A stretch of DNA of 64,000 nucleotides from Lactobacillus xylocopicola (GTDB lineage Bacteria; Bacillota; Bacilli; Lactobacillales; Lactobacillaceae). The stretch lies in assembly GCF_033096005.1 (NCBI RefSeq), contig NZ_AP026803.1, positions 850,501 to 914,500 on the forward strand, in the 5' to 3' direction. This document shows positions 29,752 through 37,869 of this stretch, in pieces. The notes under the pieces were generated by a model that saw nothing but the letters and a program-made list of their open reading frames with translations, made no database searches and had not been told where the DNA came from. The position numbers and the translations under genes are program-made. Each line of letters opens with the position of its first letter. Position 1 is the first letter of the stretch.

Positions 29752-31431
29752 TCACCACCTAATTTTCAATTTGTTAGAAACGCTTCCTAACAACTTATTC
29801 TTTGCCACAAAAACATTCAGTAAATTCTTCTGATCGTCTACGATTCCCGTAATATCACGGGATGTGCTATTTTTCATAAAATCTTCTACTTCAGAATTAA
29901 CAATTTTCCATAATTCTTTCTTCCATTCGTTAATCTTTAGATCCCGATCATCTTGATTGGTCAATTGGGATAACCAGGTTTTAAAAGGCATGTTCAACTG
30001 ATCGTAAAATTTATCCATTAACTTTTTGTTCAATTCTTTAGAATCAAGTTTACGAATTCTTGCTAAATCATTGACAAATACCCAGTAGCTTTTCCCAACA
30101 TCTTGGGTCAAATCAATCGTATCTTCGATTCGTTTAGGCCAATAATTTTCACTATCATCAAAAAGTACATTGAGGTCCAAGGTCAAATCATCTGAAACTT
30201 CAGCATAAGGTGATTGAGAAGTGGCGTTACCATCACTCACTAAGGCGACTGAGACCAATGAAATGCGTTTTTTGCGCTCAATTATTTTCTCGTTTTTAAG
30301 TTCATTAAGCCAACTGACTATTCCCGGTCGATGAACATCATCAGCCTTGTTGGGATTGACATAATCACCAAATTTGCGCCACATTGCCAGACTTAATGCC
30401 TGTTTTCCTTTAACCGCAGGAATAAACTCATTATCTTTGGCTTGGCGGCTTTTTTTCCAAACTGTCATCGGTTCGATAAAAGCATTGCTTGAACTAAATA
30501 TGGGAATGCCAGCACTATAAATCGTTGGCAGCATGTCGCTTGACCACTCAATGTGAATAATTCGCGACCAGGCTGTGTAGAGTGCAGCTCGATTATCGGG
30601 TAGCAATTCCGTTTTACGCCACTTAATGTATTCGCCAATCTCATCATATTCCCAAACTGGTCGTTCTTGATAATACTCATCACCTGTCAAAACCAAATTC
30701 AACAGCAAGGATTCAAACATGTTCTTTCCATTGGCATAAACGGGATTTAATTTATACAGCCAGCCGGCGGGAGTTGAAAACTTCTCAGCAGTTTCAACTT
30801 TTGCTTTATCGGTAACTCCCGTAAAATTCTGATAACAGATGAGCCAACGTACCAATTCAGCCAAATCTACGTCATTTTTAGAATCGGCAATTTTAGGCGA
30901 AAAAAGATCGGGTGTGTTGTTACTTTCTGAAATCCGGCGATTCATTTGCTTAATCGCAACCGTCCCCGTGCCCTTGGCTATTTTGTATTTATCAAGGACG
31001 AACCGGTCGTATTCTTCCTTTGTCACCTGATAAAAAGGATGTTCCCCAAATAAATCAAAGCGATCTTGATTTTTCTTTAAGTATTCCACCACCACTTGGG
31101 TGAAATTACCGCCTTGGTATAAGCTCTCCCACGTATCAAGCAAATCATCTTCGTCGTAATCAGTAACATCTGTTACTTGAAATTTCTTGGGGTCAACCGT
31201 TAGCCAGCCATAAGACTTATCCTCGGCATTAAAGCGAGAATAAACCGTCTGTAAAACCGCTAACAAAAATCGCATAATCGCCAGATCCTGTGAGCGCATC
31301 TCACCAGCCAGCTGGCGATACTGCTTGGCATTTTCGAATAATTCGACCATTGATACTGTTTGAGTTTTTGCATTAAGATCAATTACTTTAATCCACGGAT
31401 CAATGACTAAATTAAAATGCTGATCATTCAT
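29752..31431 (-). CDS. cse1: Cse1 (CasA) large subunit
   Basis: 559 residues. N-terminus FNLVIDPWIKVID is typical. The large subunit reads the PAM and recruits Cas3. Overlaps cas3 by 8 nt. Confidence 0.94.
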   Translation of the reverse strand: MNDQHFNLVIDPWIKVIDLNAKTQTVSMVELFENAKQYRQLAGEMRSQDLAIMRFLLAVLQTVYSRFNAEDKSYGWLTVDPKKFQVTDVTDYDEDDLLDTWESLYQGGNFTQVVVEYLKKNQDRFDLFGEHPFYQVTKEEYDRFVLDKYKIAKGTGTVAIKQMNRRISESNNTPDLFSPKIADSKNDVDLAELVRWLICYQNFTGVTDKAKVETAEKFSTPAGWLYKLNPVYANGKNMFESLLLNLVLTGDEYYQERPVWEYDEIGEYIKWRKTELLPDNRAALYTAWSRIIHIEWSSDMLPTIYSAGIPIFSSSNAFIEPMTVWKKSRQAKDNEFIPAVKGKQALSLAMWRKFGDYVNPNKADDVHRPGIVSWLNELKNEKIIERKKRISLVSVALVSDGNATSQSPYAEVSDDLTLDLNVLFDDSENYWPKRIEDTIDLTQDVGKSYWVFVNDLARIRKLDSKELNKKLMDKFYDQLNMPFKTWLSQLTNQDDRDLKINEWKKELWKIVNSEVEDFMKNSTSRDITGIVDDQKNLLNVFVAKNKLLGSVSNKLKIRW

Positions 31432-34180
31432 TAACTTCCTCCTTTATTATTTTTAAACCAAATTTAGCTGAATAATTTAGCAGCCAATTATGCTTCTTAT
31501 GCTTCAAGTGAATTGTGGCATTGTTATTGCCATCCAATACAACTGCTAGTTCCCCTTTTAACCACTTATCTGACTGCCAGGTAGGAAAATATTTCCCTGT
31601 AGTTTCTTCCAAAACATCAATAATATCGTTAACATCAAAACTAACTGCTGCCGGCAAGCGAATAACTTGCCCAGCGAGCTCTTTAGACTGACAAGTCTCA
31701 ATTGGTCGACCGTCAAGCAGAAAGATTTGGTGATTTTTTTCTTGTAAAAGCAGCACATCAAGCGTTTCCTTAATATCGCGGACCGCAGCTTGGGCTTTTT
31801 GCTCATCCACTGCACTATGCGACCGATCTAGCCAACCATGCAAGGTTTTTCTCTTCTTATTTATTGGAGCCGCGATTCTAAACGCCTTAGCTTTAATCTC
31901 CGATCTTTCCAGGTCATGTGCAAATTCAGCTTTGGCTGCTGACAGACCTGCAATTTCGGGATCATTGTTTTCATCGTAGGTCTTTTGGACAAGGTTAGAT
32001 ATATCATCCGGTAAATGAATCTCATCATTTAAATAGTAATCTGTCTTCATGAGGAGGTACTTCTCGTAAACCGCCTCATTTGCGGCACCATAACTACCCA
32101 TCGCTTCAATTCCCATCACAGATAGCTTGGGAGCTCGAAACTTTGGTGGACGTTCAATTAAATGACGATGAAGTCGGCCCGCTCGTTGCAACAAGAGATC
32201 CATTGGTGCAATATCAGTGTAAAGCACGTCAAAGTCAATATCTAACGACTGTTCAAGCACTTGGGTGCCTATCACGATCATTTTGTGCGGCCTTTTTGCC
32301 CCTTTACCAATTTTAGTTTGCAGCCGCTCTTCAATCTTGATCCGCTCGGGCGCAAGGAAGGCCGAATGCAGCACAATCAATTCAACAGTTTCGTCATCAA
32401 CCAGCTTTGCCAACTCTTGTGACCTTTTAACCGTATTAACAATTATTCCAGCAATACCGCCGTCATTAATTGCAGTTAAAATTGACTTGATTAACTTGTC
32501 ACTTTCGAGGTTGATTCGTTGTACTTTTAAACTGACCGGTTTTTGATCTGATTGTCCCGCAAAATGTGAGACTTGTTTGACCTCGCTTCCATCTAAAATA
32601 GTTAAGAGCGGGTATGCTTGAGATTCGACCCATTCAGCATCTGTTGTTAATTTTTTTTGATATTTACCATGATAATAGGATTTTAAGAGCTGCACCCTTT
32701 TATCTTTAGGTAAAGTTGCAGAGAGCAGCACTAGCGGTACCCGATAAGCGCCTAACCATTCAATCGCGCGATAAAGATACTGGTTCATGTAGGCGTCATA
32801 GGCGTGCACCTCATCAATCACGATTACCTTATCGCTGAATCCGAGATGCCGTAAAAATAAGTGCTTCTGCTTGAGGGCCATTAACAACAGCGTATCAATC
32901 GTACCAACCGCAAACTTTGACAAAATGGACTTTTTACCCGTGAACCAGCTGTTAACTACAACTGCACCAGCATCTTCAACGTTACTGGCATTGGGCAAAT
33001 TTGCATATTCCTGATTAAATTGCGCCTTGCCGTGCAACAATTTAATGGCTAGGTGATCGTTCTGCTCATCTGCTATCTCGCCGAGCCAGGTGTTAACGCG
33101 GGTAAACATAGCGTTGCTCGTTGCTTGGGTAGGTAGCCCCCAGAACAAACCATCACGCTGAGTCGCATAAGCTAATTGTTCAGTGGCAATTAAAGATGTT
33201 TCTGTTTTCCCCAGCCCCATCGGTGCTTCGATGATAATCATGCCGGGATCACTGGTATCCTCAATCGCCTCTGTGATTACTCTTTGTACGGGGCGAGCCG
33301 TAAAGCCCCAGCGCTTTTTGTAAGGATCCTGCGTCACGTCAACTTTTTCAGGAATCCAATCACCACTAATGTCCCAGGCTTCAACTGCTGCTTCGAAGCG
33401 ACCTTCTAAATCCAGATCATCGAATGTGAGATCCAAAGGAATCAACGGAAATAATTTTTGGTTGGGATCATCACCTAAAAATTCACTTGAAGCAAACCAA
33501 TCTGCCGTGATCAAGAGTCCTTCTAAAATAACCGCTTGAGCTTGGTTGACCGCAGGTATTTCTGCAACAGAATGATATCCAGCGAGTTTTAAGCCATATT
33601 CAAAAATTTCTTTTTGAATAGCTTGCCAATTTTTCCGCACCGCTTCAGCATCAGTCGCAGAATTACCCGTGTCATACTGTCGATAATTATCCGGATAGTC
33701 ATCAAGCTGCTCAGCCGGAAAGACTGGCCCGGCATCACCATGATGTCCGCCAATAATAGCTCCGATTGAATCTGGGAGTCCCAGATCTTCTAGCAAAGCC
33801 TCCCCTGCCTTAGCGTGAGGAGAATATTTTCGAGATGAGCCAGTATAATCGTTTAACTTTGTAAATCCCGAATCAATCAGATTTTCGATTAACTTCTCGT
33901 CCAGGTCATCGTCGCCGCTGTACGAACTTTTAGTCTGGAATGCTGGTGTGGCTTTGCCAATATCGTGATTAAACCCTAAAAATTTAACTAACTTGCGTAA
34001 TTCTGTTTCTCCGCCAACATTTTCGCTCAGCCATTTTTTTGTGCCTTCACAAACTTTATGACTGAGTAACCAATTGATTACATTGGCCGTATCAATCAAA
34101 TGAGCCAGCAAGGGTAGCCAGAGCTGTTCGCCGTTGTCAGTCCTTTTTTTCGCCCAGAGCGCCTTTACTTCTTTATCCAT
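31424..34180 (-). CDS. cas3: Cas3 HD nuclease-helicase
   Basis: 918 residues. The N-terminal HD domain has His27, Asp30 and His72-Asp73 (GFNHDIGK), then GGHHGDAGP near residue 145. The helicase part has Walker A APMGLGKTETS, DEVHAYD box II, SATLP box III and GTQVLEQSLDIDFD / QRAGRLHRH motifs. Clear AAAGGAGC ribosome site. First gene of the cas operon; nuclease-helicase that destroys targets marked by Cascade. Confidence 0.97.
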   Translation of the reverse strand: MDKEVKALWAKKRTDNGEQLWLPLLAHLIDTANVINWLLSHKVCEGTKKWLSENVGGETELRKLVKFLGFNHDIGKATPAFQTKSSYSGDDDLDEKLIENLIDSGFTKLNDYTGSSRKYSPHAKAGEALLEDLGLPDSIGAIIGGHHGDAGPVFPAEQLDDYPDNYRQYDTGNSATDAEAVRKNWQAIQKEIFEYGLKLAGYHSVAEIPAVNQAQAVILEGLLITADWFASSEFLGDDPNQKLFPLIPLDLTFDDLDLEGRFEAAVEAWDISGDWIPEKVDVTQDPYKKRWGFTARPVQRVITEAIEDTSDPGMIIIEAPMGLGKTETSLIATEQLAYATQRDGLFWGLPTQATSNAMFTRVNTWLGEIADEQNDHLAIKLLHGKAQFNQEYANLPNASNVEDAGAVVVNSWFTGKKSILSKFAVGTIDTLLLMALKQKHLFLRHLGFSDKVIVIDEVHAYDAYMNQYLYRAIEWLGAYRVPLVLLSATLPKDKRVQLLKSYYHGKYQKKLTTDAEWVESQAYPLLTILDGSEVKQVSHFAGQSDQKPVSLKVQRINLESDKLIKSILTAINDGGIAGIIVNTVKRSQELAKLVDDETVELIVLHSAFLAPERIKIEERLQTKIGKGAKRPHKMIVIGTQVLEQSLDIDFDVLYTDIAPMDLLLQRAGRLHRHLIERPPKFRAPKLSVMGIEAMGSYGAANEAVYEKYLLMKTDYYLNDEIHLPDDISNLVQKTYDENNDPEIAGLSAAKAEFAHDLERSEIKAKAFRIAAPINKKRKTLHGWLDRSHSAVDEQKAQAAVRDIKETLDVLLLQEKNHQIFLLDGRPIETCQSKELAGQVIRLPAAVSFDVNDIIDVLEETTGKYFPTWQSDKWLKGELAVVLDGNNNATIHLKHKKHNWLLNYSAKFGLKIIKEEVNE

Positions 34181-34220
34181 TTTGCTCCTTTCTTTGGTAC
34201 TTATTAATTTTTAAAAACTT

Positions 34221-34255
34221 ATTTATAGAATATTATAGTTTTTTGTTTTTGGCAA
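34221..34255 (-). promoter_or_regulatory. cas operon promoter with a mini-CRISPR target site over the -10 box
   Basis: A perfect TATAAT hexamer lies at 34237-34232 (minus strand), 51 nt before the cas3 start; no good -35 box is visible. The bases directly upstream are AAC, and the sequence TATAATATTCT matches the seed of the mini-CRISPR guide (TATAAGATTCT) at 10 of 11 positions, with the single mismatch at guide position 6. Confidence 0.72.
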
Positions 34256-34319
34256 GTGGTTTTGTTAAATATTTTAGCTTTTTGAGTAAATTGATAAATA
34301 GGTCTTCACTAAAATCCAC

Positions 34320-34349
34320 AAAAAAAGTTAGTGGCTGGCCACTAACTTT
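34320..34349 (-). terminator. Terminator of the mini-CRISPR RNA
   Basis: On the minus strand an 8-bp stem (GTTAGTGG/CCACTAAC, extendable by AAA/TTT) with a 4-nt loop is followed by seven Ts. It lies between the mini-CRISPR and cas3, so it separates the small RNA from the cas transcript. Confidence 0.88.
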
Positions 34350-34435
34350 CGTCCTTTCCCCTGCTTATTGCAGGAAACACTAGATTTCAAAGAATCTTAT
34401 AGGGATCACCCCCGCTTACGCGGGAAATAAACTGT
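34320..34435 (-). ncRNA. Stand-alone mini-CRISPR RNA, probable crRNA-like repressor of the cas operon
   Basis: Minus strand, in order: first repeat (34430-34403) identical to the array repeat in hairpin and 3' handle but with TTAT for GTGC at its 5' end; a guide of 22 nt (34402-34381), whose first base is C as in array spacers; a second, degenerate repeat (34380-34353) whose hairpin is CCTGC/GCAGG instead of CCCGC/GCGGG, a compensatory pair change; then the terminator. The guide is 11 nt shorter than array spacers, too short for a full R-loop. Its seed matches the cas3 -10 region beside an AAC PAM. This is the design of known crRNA-like cas autorepressors; function here is inferred. Confidence 0.8.
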
Positions 34436-34441
34436 AAAGTT

Positions 34442-34447
34442 ATTATA
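34442..34447 (-). promoter_or_regulatory. -10 box of the mini-CRISPR RNA
   Basis: Perfect TATAAT on the minus strand, placing the start about 34435, a few bases before the first repeat. The -35 region is poor (TTTCGT at 16 nt). Confidence 0.6.
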
Positions 34448-34615
34448 CACTTTCAAACAAATTACGAAACTATTGAACTATACAATATTTCACCTTCCAC
34501 TAACAGTAAGGATCTATCCCAGAATAAAGAATAGCGGTCAGCTGATAATAAATTAGCAAACCCATGACGTTTAACTTTTTAGTTGCACTTCATTACCTTT
34601 ATCGATGGTTTAGTT
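34448..34615. other. Intergenic region between mini-CRISPR and the second DASS gene
   Basis: About 170 AT-rich bases. No ORF, no clear terminator for the DASS gene; that transcript could therefore run on to the mini-CRISPR terminator at 34320. Confidence 0.4.
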
Positions 34616-36031
34616 TTACCACATACCGATAACTTTGGTCCAGAGCAGACCGCCGCCCAACCAGATGACGTTAAGTACAACACCAATGATTGCACTTAAC
34701 TTCCACCAGTCCTTGTTAGAGACATATCCGGTTGAAGAAAGCAGCGCAGCCGGACCAGCTGAATAGGTTGAAGTTGACAAATAGAGTGAACCGTCTAAGG
34801 CCAACATTAACGCAGCCATGATTGGCGGCACACCAGCACCAATCGCAATTGACAAAAAACCTGCATACAGGGCCGAGATTTGTGTCGAAACACTTGGAAA
34901 TAGGTAGTGCAAGTAGAAGTAAGCCAGGTATAGGATGACCAACACCCAAACCCAATTCAAACCTTGCAAACTGCTTCCCAAGGTTTTTGAGAACCACGGG
35001 AAGAAGCCTAATTGCATGAGCTTTTGTGACATTAACATAATAATTGACAACCAAGTTAAAATATTCCAAGCAAAACTCTGTCCGAGAATGTCCTTGACGT
35101 TAATTACGCCACAAATCAACAGCAGTGCGACTGCAATGAAACTAACCATTGTTGCATCAATCCCAAATTTAGAACCGATTAACCAAAGTACAACTGACAT
35201 GACAAAAACCACGGCCATAATCTTTTCAGCGGCGGTCATCTTACCAATTTCCTTTAATTTGCCATCTGCCCAGGCGTGAGCGTTTGGCGTTTCCTTAACT
35301 TTAGGTGGGTAAATTTTGTATAGAATCAGTGGCACTACTAAGAGTGAAATCAGTCCGGGGACGATTGCCGCTACAAACCACTGCATCCATGAAATGGTAA
35401 TGTTCTGTGTTTTGGCGATACCCAGTGCAACCATATTACCAGCCAATCCAGTTAAGAACATAGTTGAAGTGACAATGTTAACTTCGTACTCGTTAAAGAC
35501 CAAGAACGACCCAATATTACGCTCTGTCCCCTGCTTAGGATCAGAACCCATTTCTTTTGAAAGGTTATCAATAATTGGGTACATGATGCCGTTAACCCGG
35601 GCATTATTACTTGGAATTCCAATTGCTAAGACCGTTTCAACCAACGACAAGGCGTAAGCAAGTCCTAGAGTCCGCTTGCCAAAGGTCTTAACAAAGAAGT
35701 AGGCGATGCGCTTCCCCAAACCGGACTTGATGAAACCGGCAGCAATAAACATACACATCGCAACCATCCAGGCGGTCGAGTTACCAAAGCCAGCAGTTAC
35801 TTCTTCCATCTTAAAGATACCAGTAAGGGTTGCAATTACGATAGCAATGATGGTGGTTGCCATCATGGGCAGCGGTTTAGTCACGCAAGCAACAATTGTT
35901 GCAATGAAAATGGCAAACAAGTGCCAGGCCTGAACATTAATTGCAGCTGGTCTAACCGGCGTCAATAACCATAAGATAATACCGATTGCAAGTGGCATTA
36001 ACCACTTTTTCCATTCAAATTTATCTAACAT
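34616..36031 (-). CDS. Second DASS-family anion transporter
   Basis: 471 residues, about 12 membrane segments, same family as the cit-cluster transporter: KPLPMMATT near residue 55, SNNARVNG near residue 152 (SNSARTGG in the paralogue), STSTYSAGP near residue 420. It is 16 nt downstream of two flavoprotein genes. I infer import of the organic acid that those enzymes reduce, or exchange of it for the product. Confidence 0.85.
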   Translation of the reverse strand: MLDKFEWKKWLMPLAIGIILWLLTPVRPAAINVQAWHLFAIFIATIVACVTKPLPMMATTIIAIVIATLTGIFKMEEVTAGFGNSTAWMVAMCMFIAAGFIKSGLGKRIAYFFVKTFGKRTLGLAYALSLVETVLAIGIPSNNARVNGIMYPIIDNLSKEMGSDPKQGTERNIGSFLVFNEYEVNIVTSTMFLTGLAGNMVALGIAKTQNITISWMQWFVAAIVPGLISLLVVPLILYKIYPPKVKETPNAHAWADGKLKEIGKMTAAEKIMAVVFVMSVVLWLIGSKFGIDATMVSFIAVALLLICGVINVKDILGQSFAWNILTWLSIIMLMSQKLMQLGFFPWFSKTLGSSLQGLNWVWVLVILYLAYFYLHYLFPSVSTQISALYAGFLSIAIGAGVPPIMAALMLALDGSLYLSTSTYSAGPAALLSSTGYVSNKDWWKLSAIIGVVLNVIWLGGGLLWTKVIGMW

Positions 36032-36047
36032 TTTTCTCTCCTTTAAA

Positions 36048-37868
36048 TCACTTGTTAGCTTGCTTAATAGCGGCCTTTACGGCTTCTTCTAGTGCCTTAG
36101 TGGTCATCGATGCCCCAGAAACAGCATCGACTTCGGTAGAATTTTGCTTGACCATTTCCCGTGGCAGCTGCTCAAGCGCTACAGCTCCAATACCTTCAGT
36201 TTCATGATTTTCCAAGACTTCAACCTTTTTAATCTTCTTATCTTCATAGGTAACACGGACTAGAATGCGGCCACCGATTCCAGCTTCAGAAGAACCTAGG
36301 TATTGGTTAGCTTCCAGTTTAATCCGCTCTGCCCGATTACCGTCCACCAGATCATTAATACTGGGAACTTGATTAACTAAGTCAACTTCTTCAGCAGCAG
36401 GTGTCAACTTGGCGACGGCCTCGCCCGCAATCTTGCCAAAAATCAAGCACTCCGCCAGATTGCCTCCACCTTGGTAGTGGTTAGCGCACATGCCGCCCAG
36501 TTCCCCTGCCGTATAGAGCCGCTTAATCGGTTCGCCTTGTTCATTAAGAACACGGGCATACTCATCATGTTGTGGTCCCCCTTGGGTGTTCAAAACCGCT
36601 GGGGCCAACTTGATCGCATAAACTGCCCCATCCGTTGAGAAGAGCTCAAGCGTTGCAGGAGCACGCTCAAATTCCAAATCGCACCCGTTTTTAGCAAATT
36701 CGTTGAAGCGTTGTACCGTTTGGATTAGGTTAGTAGCCGGGACATTTAGCTTGTCGGCAAGATCAGATAGTGAAGCAGCCTTAACTAGCTTGTCGAAGAA
36801 TTTCTGATACTTTAATTTACCTTGCTGCTGTTCTTGAACAAACTTATCACACTGCTTTTGGTCAAAAACTAGCCAGGCATTGTCATAGGCATGCGGCAAA
36901 AGGTAGTCACCATGCTGATAAATATGCCCATGGCGGAACTTAGCGTCTTCACGCATAAAACGACTGCCGTCATCAGCAACAGCAAAAATTGAACCAGATT
37001 TAACGTTCTCCCAACCACTAATTTGGCGACCACGCTCATTTTCCGTTTCCGCAATCACATAACTCGGGACGATTCCTAATGATTCATAATTGCCCATATG
37101 CCACATCTTGGCACCAACTTCACTCGCCATGCTAATTCCATCGCCCTTGTTATAAAGCGTGCCAAGTGGCGTCAACTTAGTAATATGCAGGTAATCCTGC
37201 TGCATTTGGGGATTATTTTCAAATCCACCAGTGGCTAACACTACTCCGCGCTTAGCGTGCATGTAGTATTGTTTATGGTTACGAGTAATCATAGCGCCAC
37301 GGATTTCTCCAGTTTGAGCATCCGTTAGCAGATGCTCAGCTCTTGAATTCAACCAGATGTCAATGTTCTCTGCCCGTACCACTACTTCCTTACGAATAAC
37401 CTTCCATAATTCAGCATCAAAGTCGCGATTATGAACCATGGCGAAGTCGAAGGTATCAGCCCCTTCATACTCAGGATATTCACACAACTGCTTTTTGCGG
37501 GCAACGTGATCACCCTCTTGGTAGTCACGGGACCAGATGTAGGGCTCAATGCCAAAGTACTTCTTGAAGTATTCCGGTATCTCGACAAAGCCGTCTAGAT
37601 ACGCCTCCATGGTTTTGGCATCGATGGCAAAGGGTGCAGTCAACTGCTTAAAGTAGGTCTTGATTTTTTCTTGATCGTGTCCCATTGCAACATGTTGGGC
37701 TGAATAGCGTGTATTCCCGCCCTCATGTCCGTAGGGTGCTACATCAACTAAGAGTACCTTGGCACCATTATCGGCTGCGAACCGAGCCGCAGTTCCGCCA
37801 GCACCACCAAAGCCGAGGACGATGACATCATAGTCACCATTCCACTTAGTTTGCGCATTAACTTCCAT
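36048..37868 (-). CDS. FAD_binding_2 flavoprotein with C-terminal FMN_bind domain
   Basis: Start chosen at ATG 37868 after AGGAGG, giving 606 residues. FAD motif VLGFGGAGGTAA near residue 15. The C-terminal FMN_bind domain ends with the DAVSGAS flavinylation motif near residue 582. Fumarate reductase residues are replaced: no HPT, and QGGGNLAE where NRxGGN is expected. Substrate unknown. Starts one base after the stop of the paralogous upstream gene. Confidence 0.82.
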   Translation of the reverse strand: MEVNAQTKWNGDYDVIVLGFGGAGGTAARFAADNGAKVLLVDVAPYGHEGGNTRYSAQHVAMGHDQEKIKTYFKQLTAPFAIDAKTMEAYLDGFVEIPEYFKKYFGIEPYIWSRDYQEGDHVARKKQLCEYPEYEGADTFDFAMVHNRDFDAELWKVIRKEVVVRAENIDIWLNSRAEHLLTDAQTGEIRGAMITRNHKQYYMHAKRGVVLATGGFENNPQMQQDYLHITKLTPLGTLYNKGDGISMASEVGAKMWHMGNYESLGIVPSYVIAETENERGRQISGWENVKSGSIFAVADDGSRFMREDAKFRHGHIYQHGDYLLPHAYDNAWLVFDQKQCDKFVQEQQQGKLKYQKFFDKLVKAASLSDLADKLNVPATNLIQTVQRFNEFAKNGCDLEFERAPATLELFSTDGAVYAIKLAPAVLNTQGGPQHDEYARVLNEQGEPIKRLYTAGELGGMCANHYQGGGNLAECLIFGKIAGEAVAKLTPAAEEVDLVNQVPSINDLVDGNRAERIKLEANQYLGSSEAGIGGRILVRVTYEDKKIKKVEVLENHETEGIGAVALEQLPREMVKQNSTEVDAVSGASMTTKALEEAVKAAIKQANK

Positions 37869-37869
37869 T

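Noticed and set aside
34353..34430. The two repeats near cas3 as a simple decayed second array
   Set aside because: The spacing is 50 nt instead of 61, hairpins are kept by compensatory change, and a promoter box and a terminator frame the unit; a functional small RNA explains this better.
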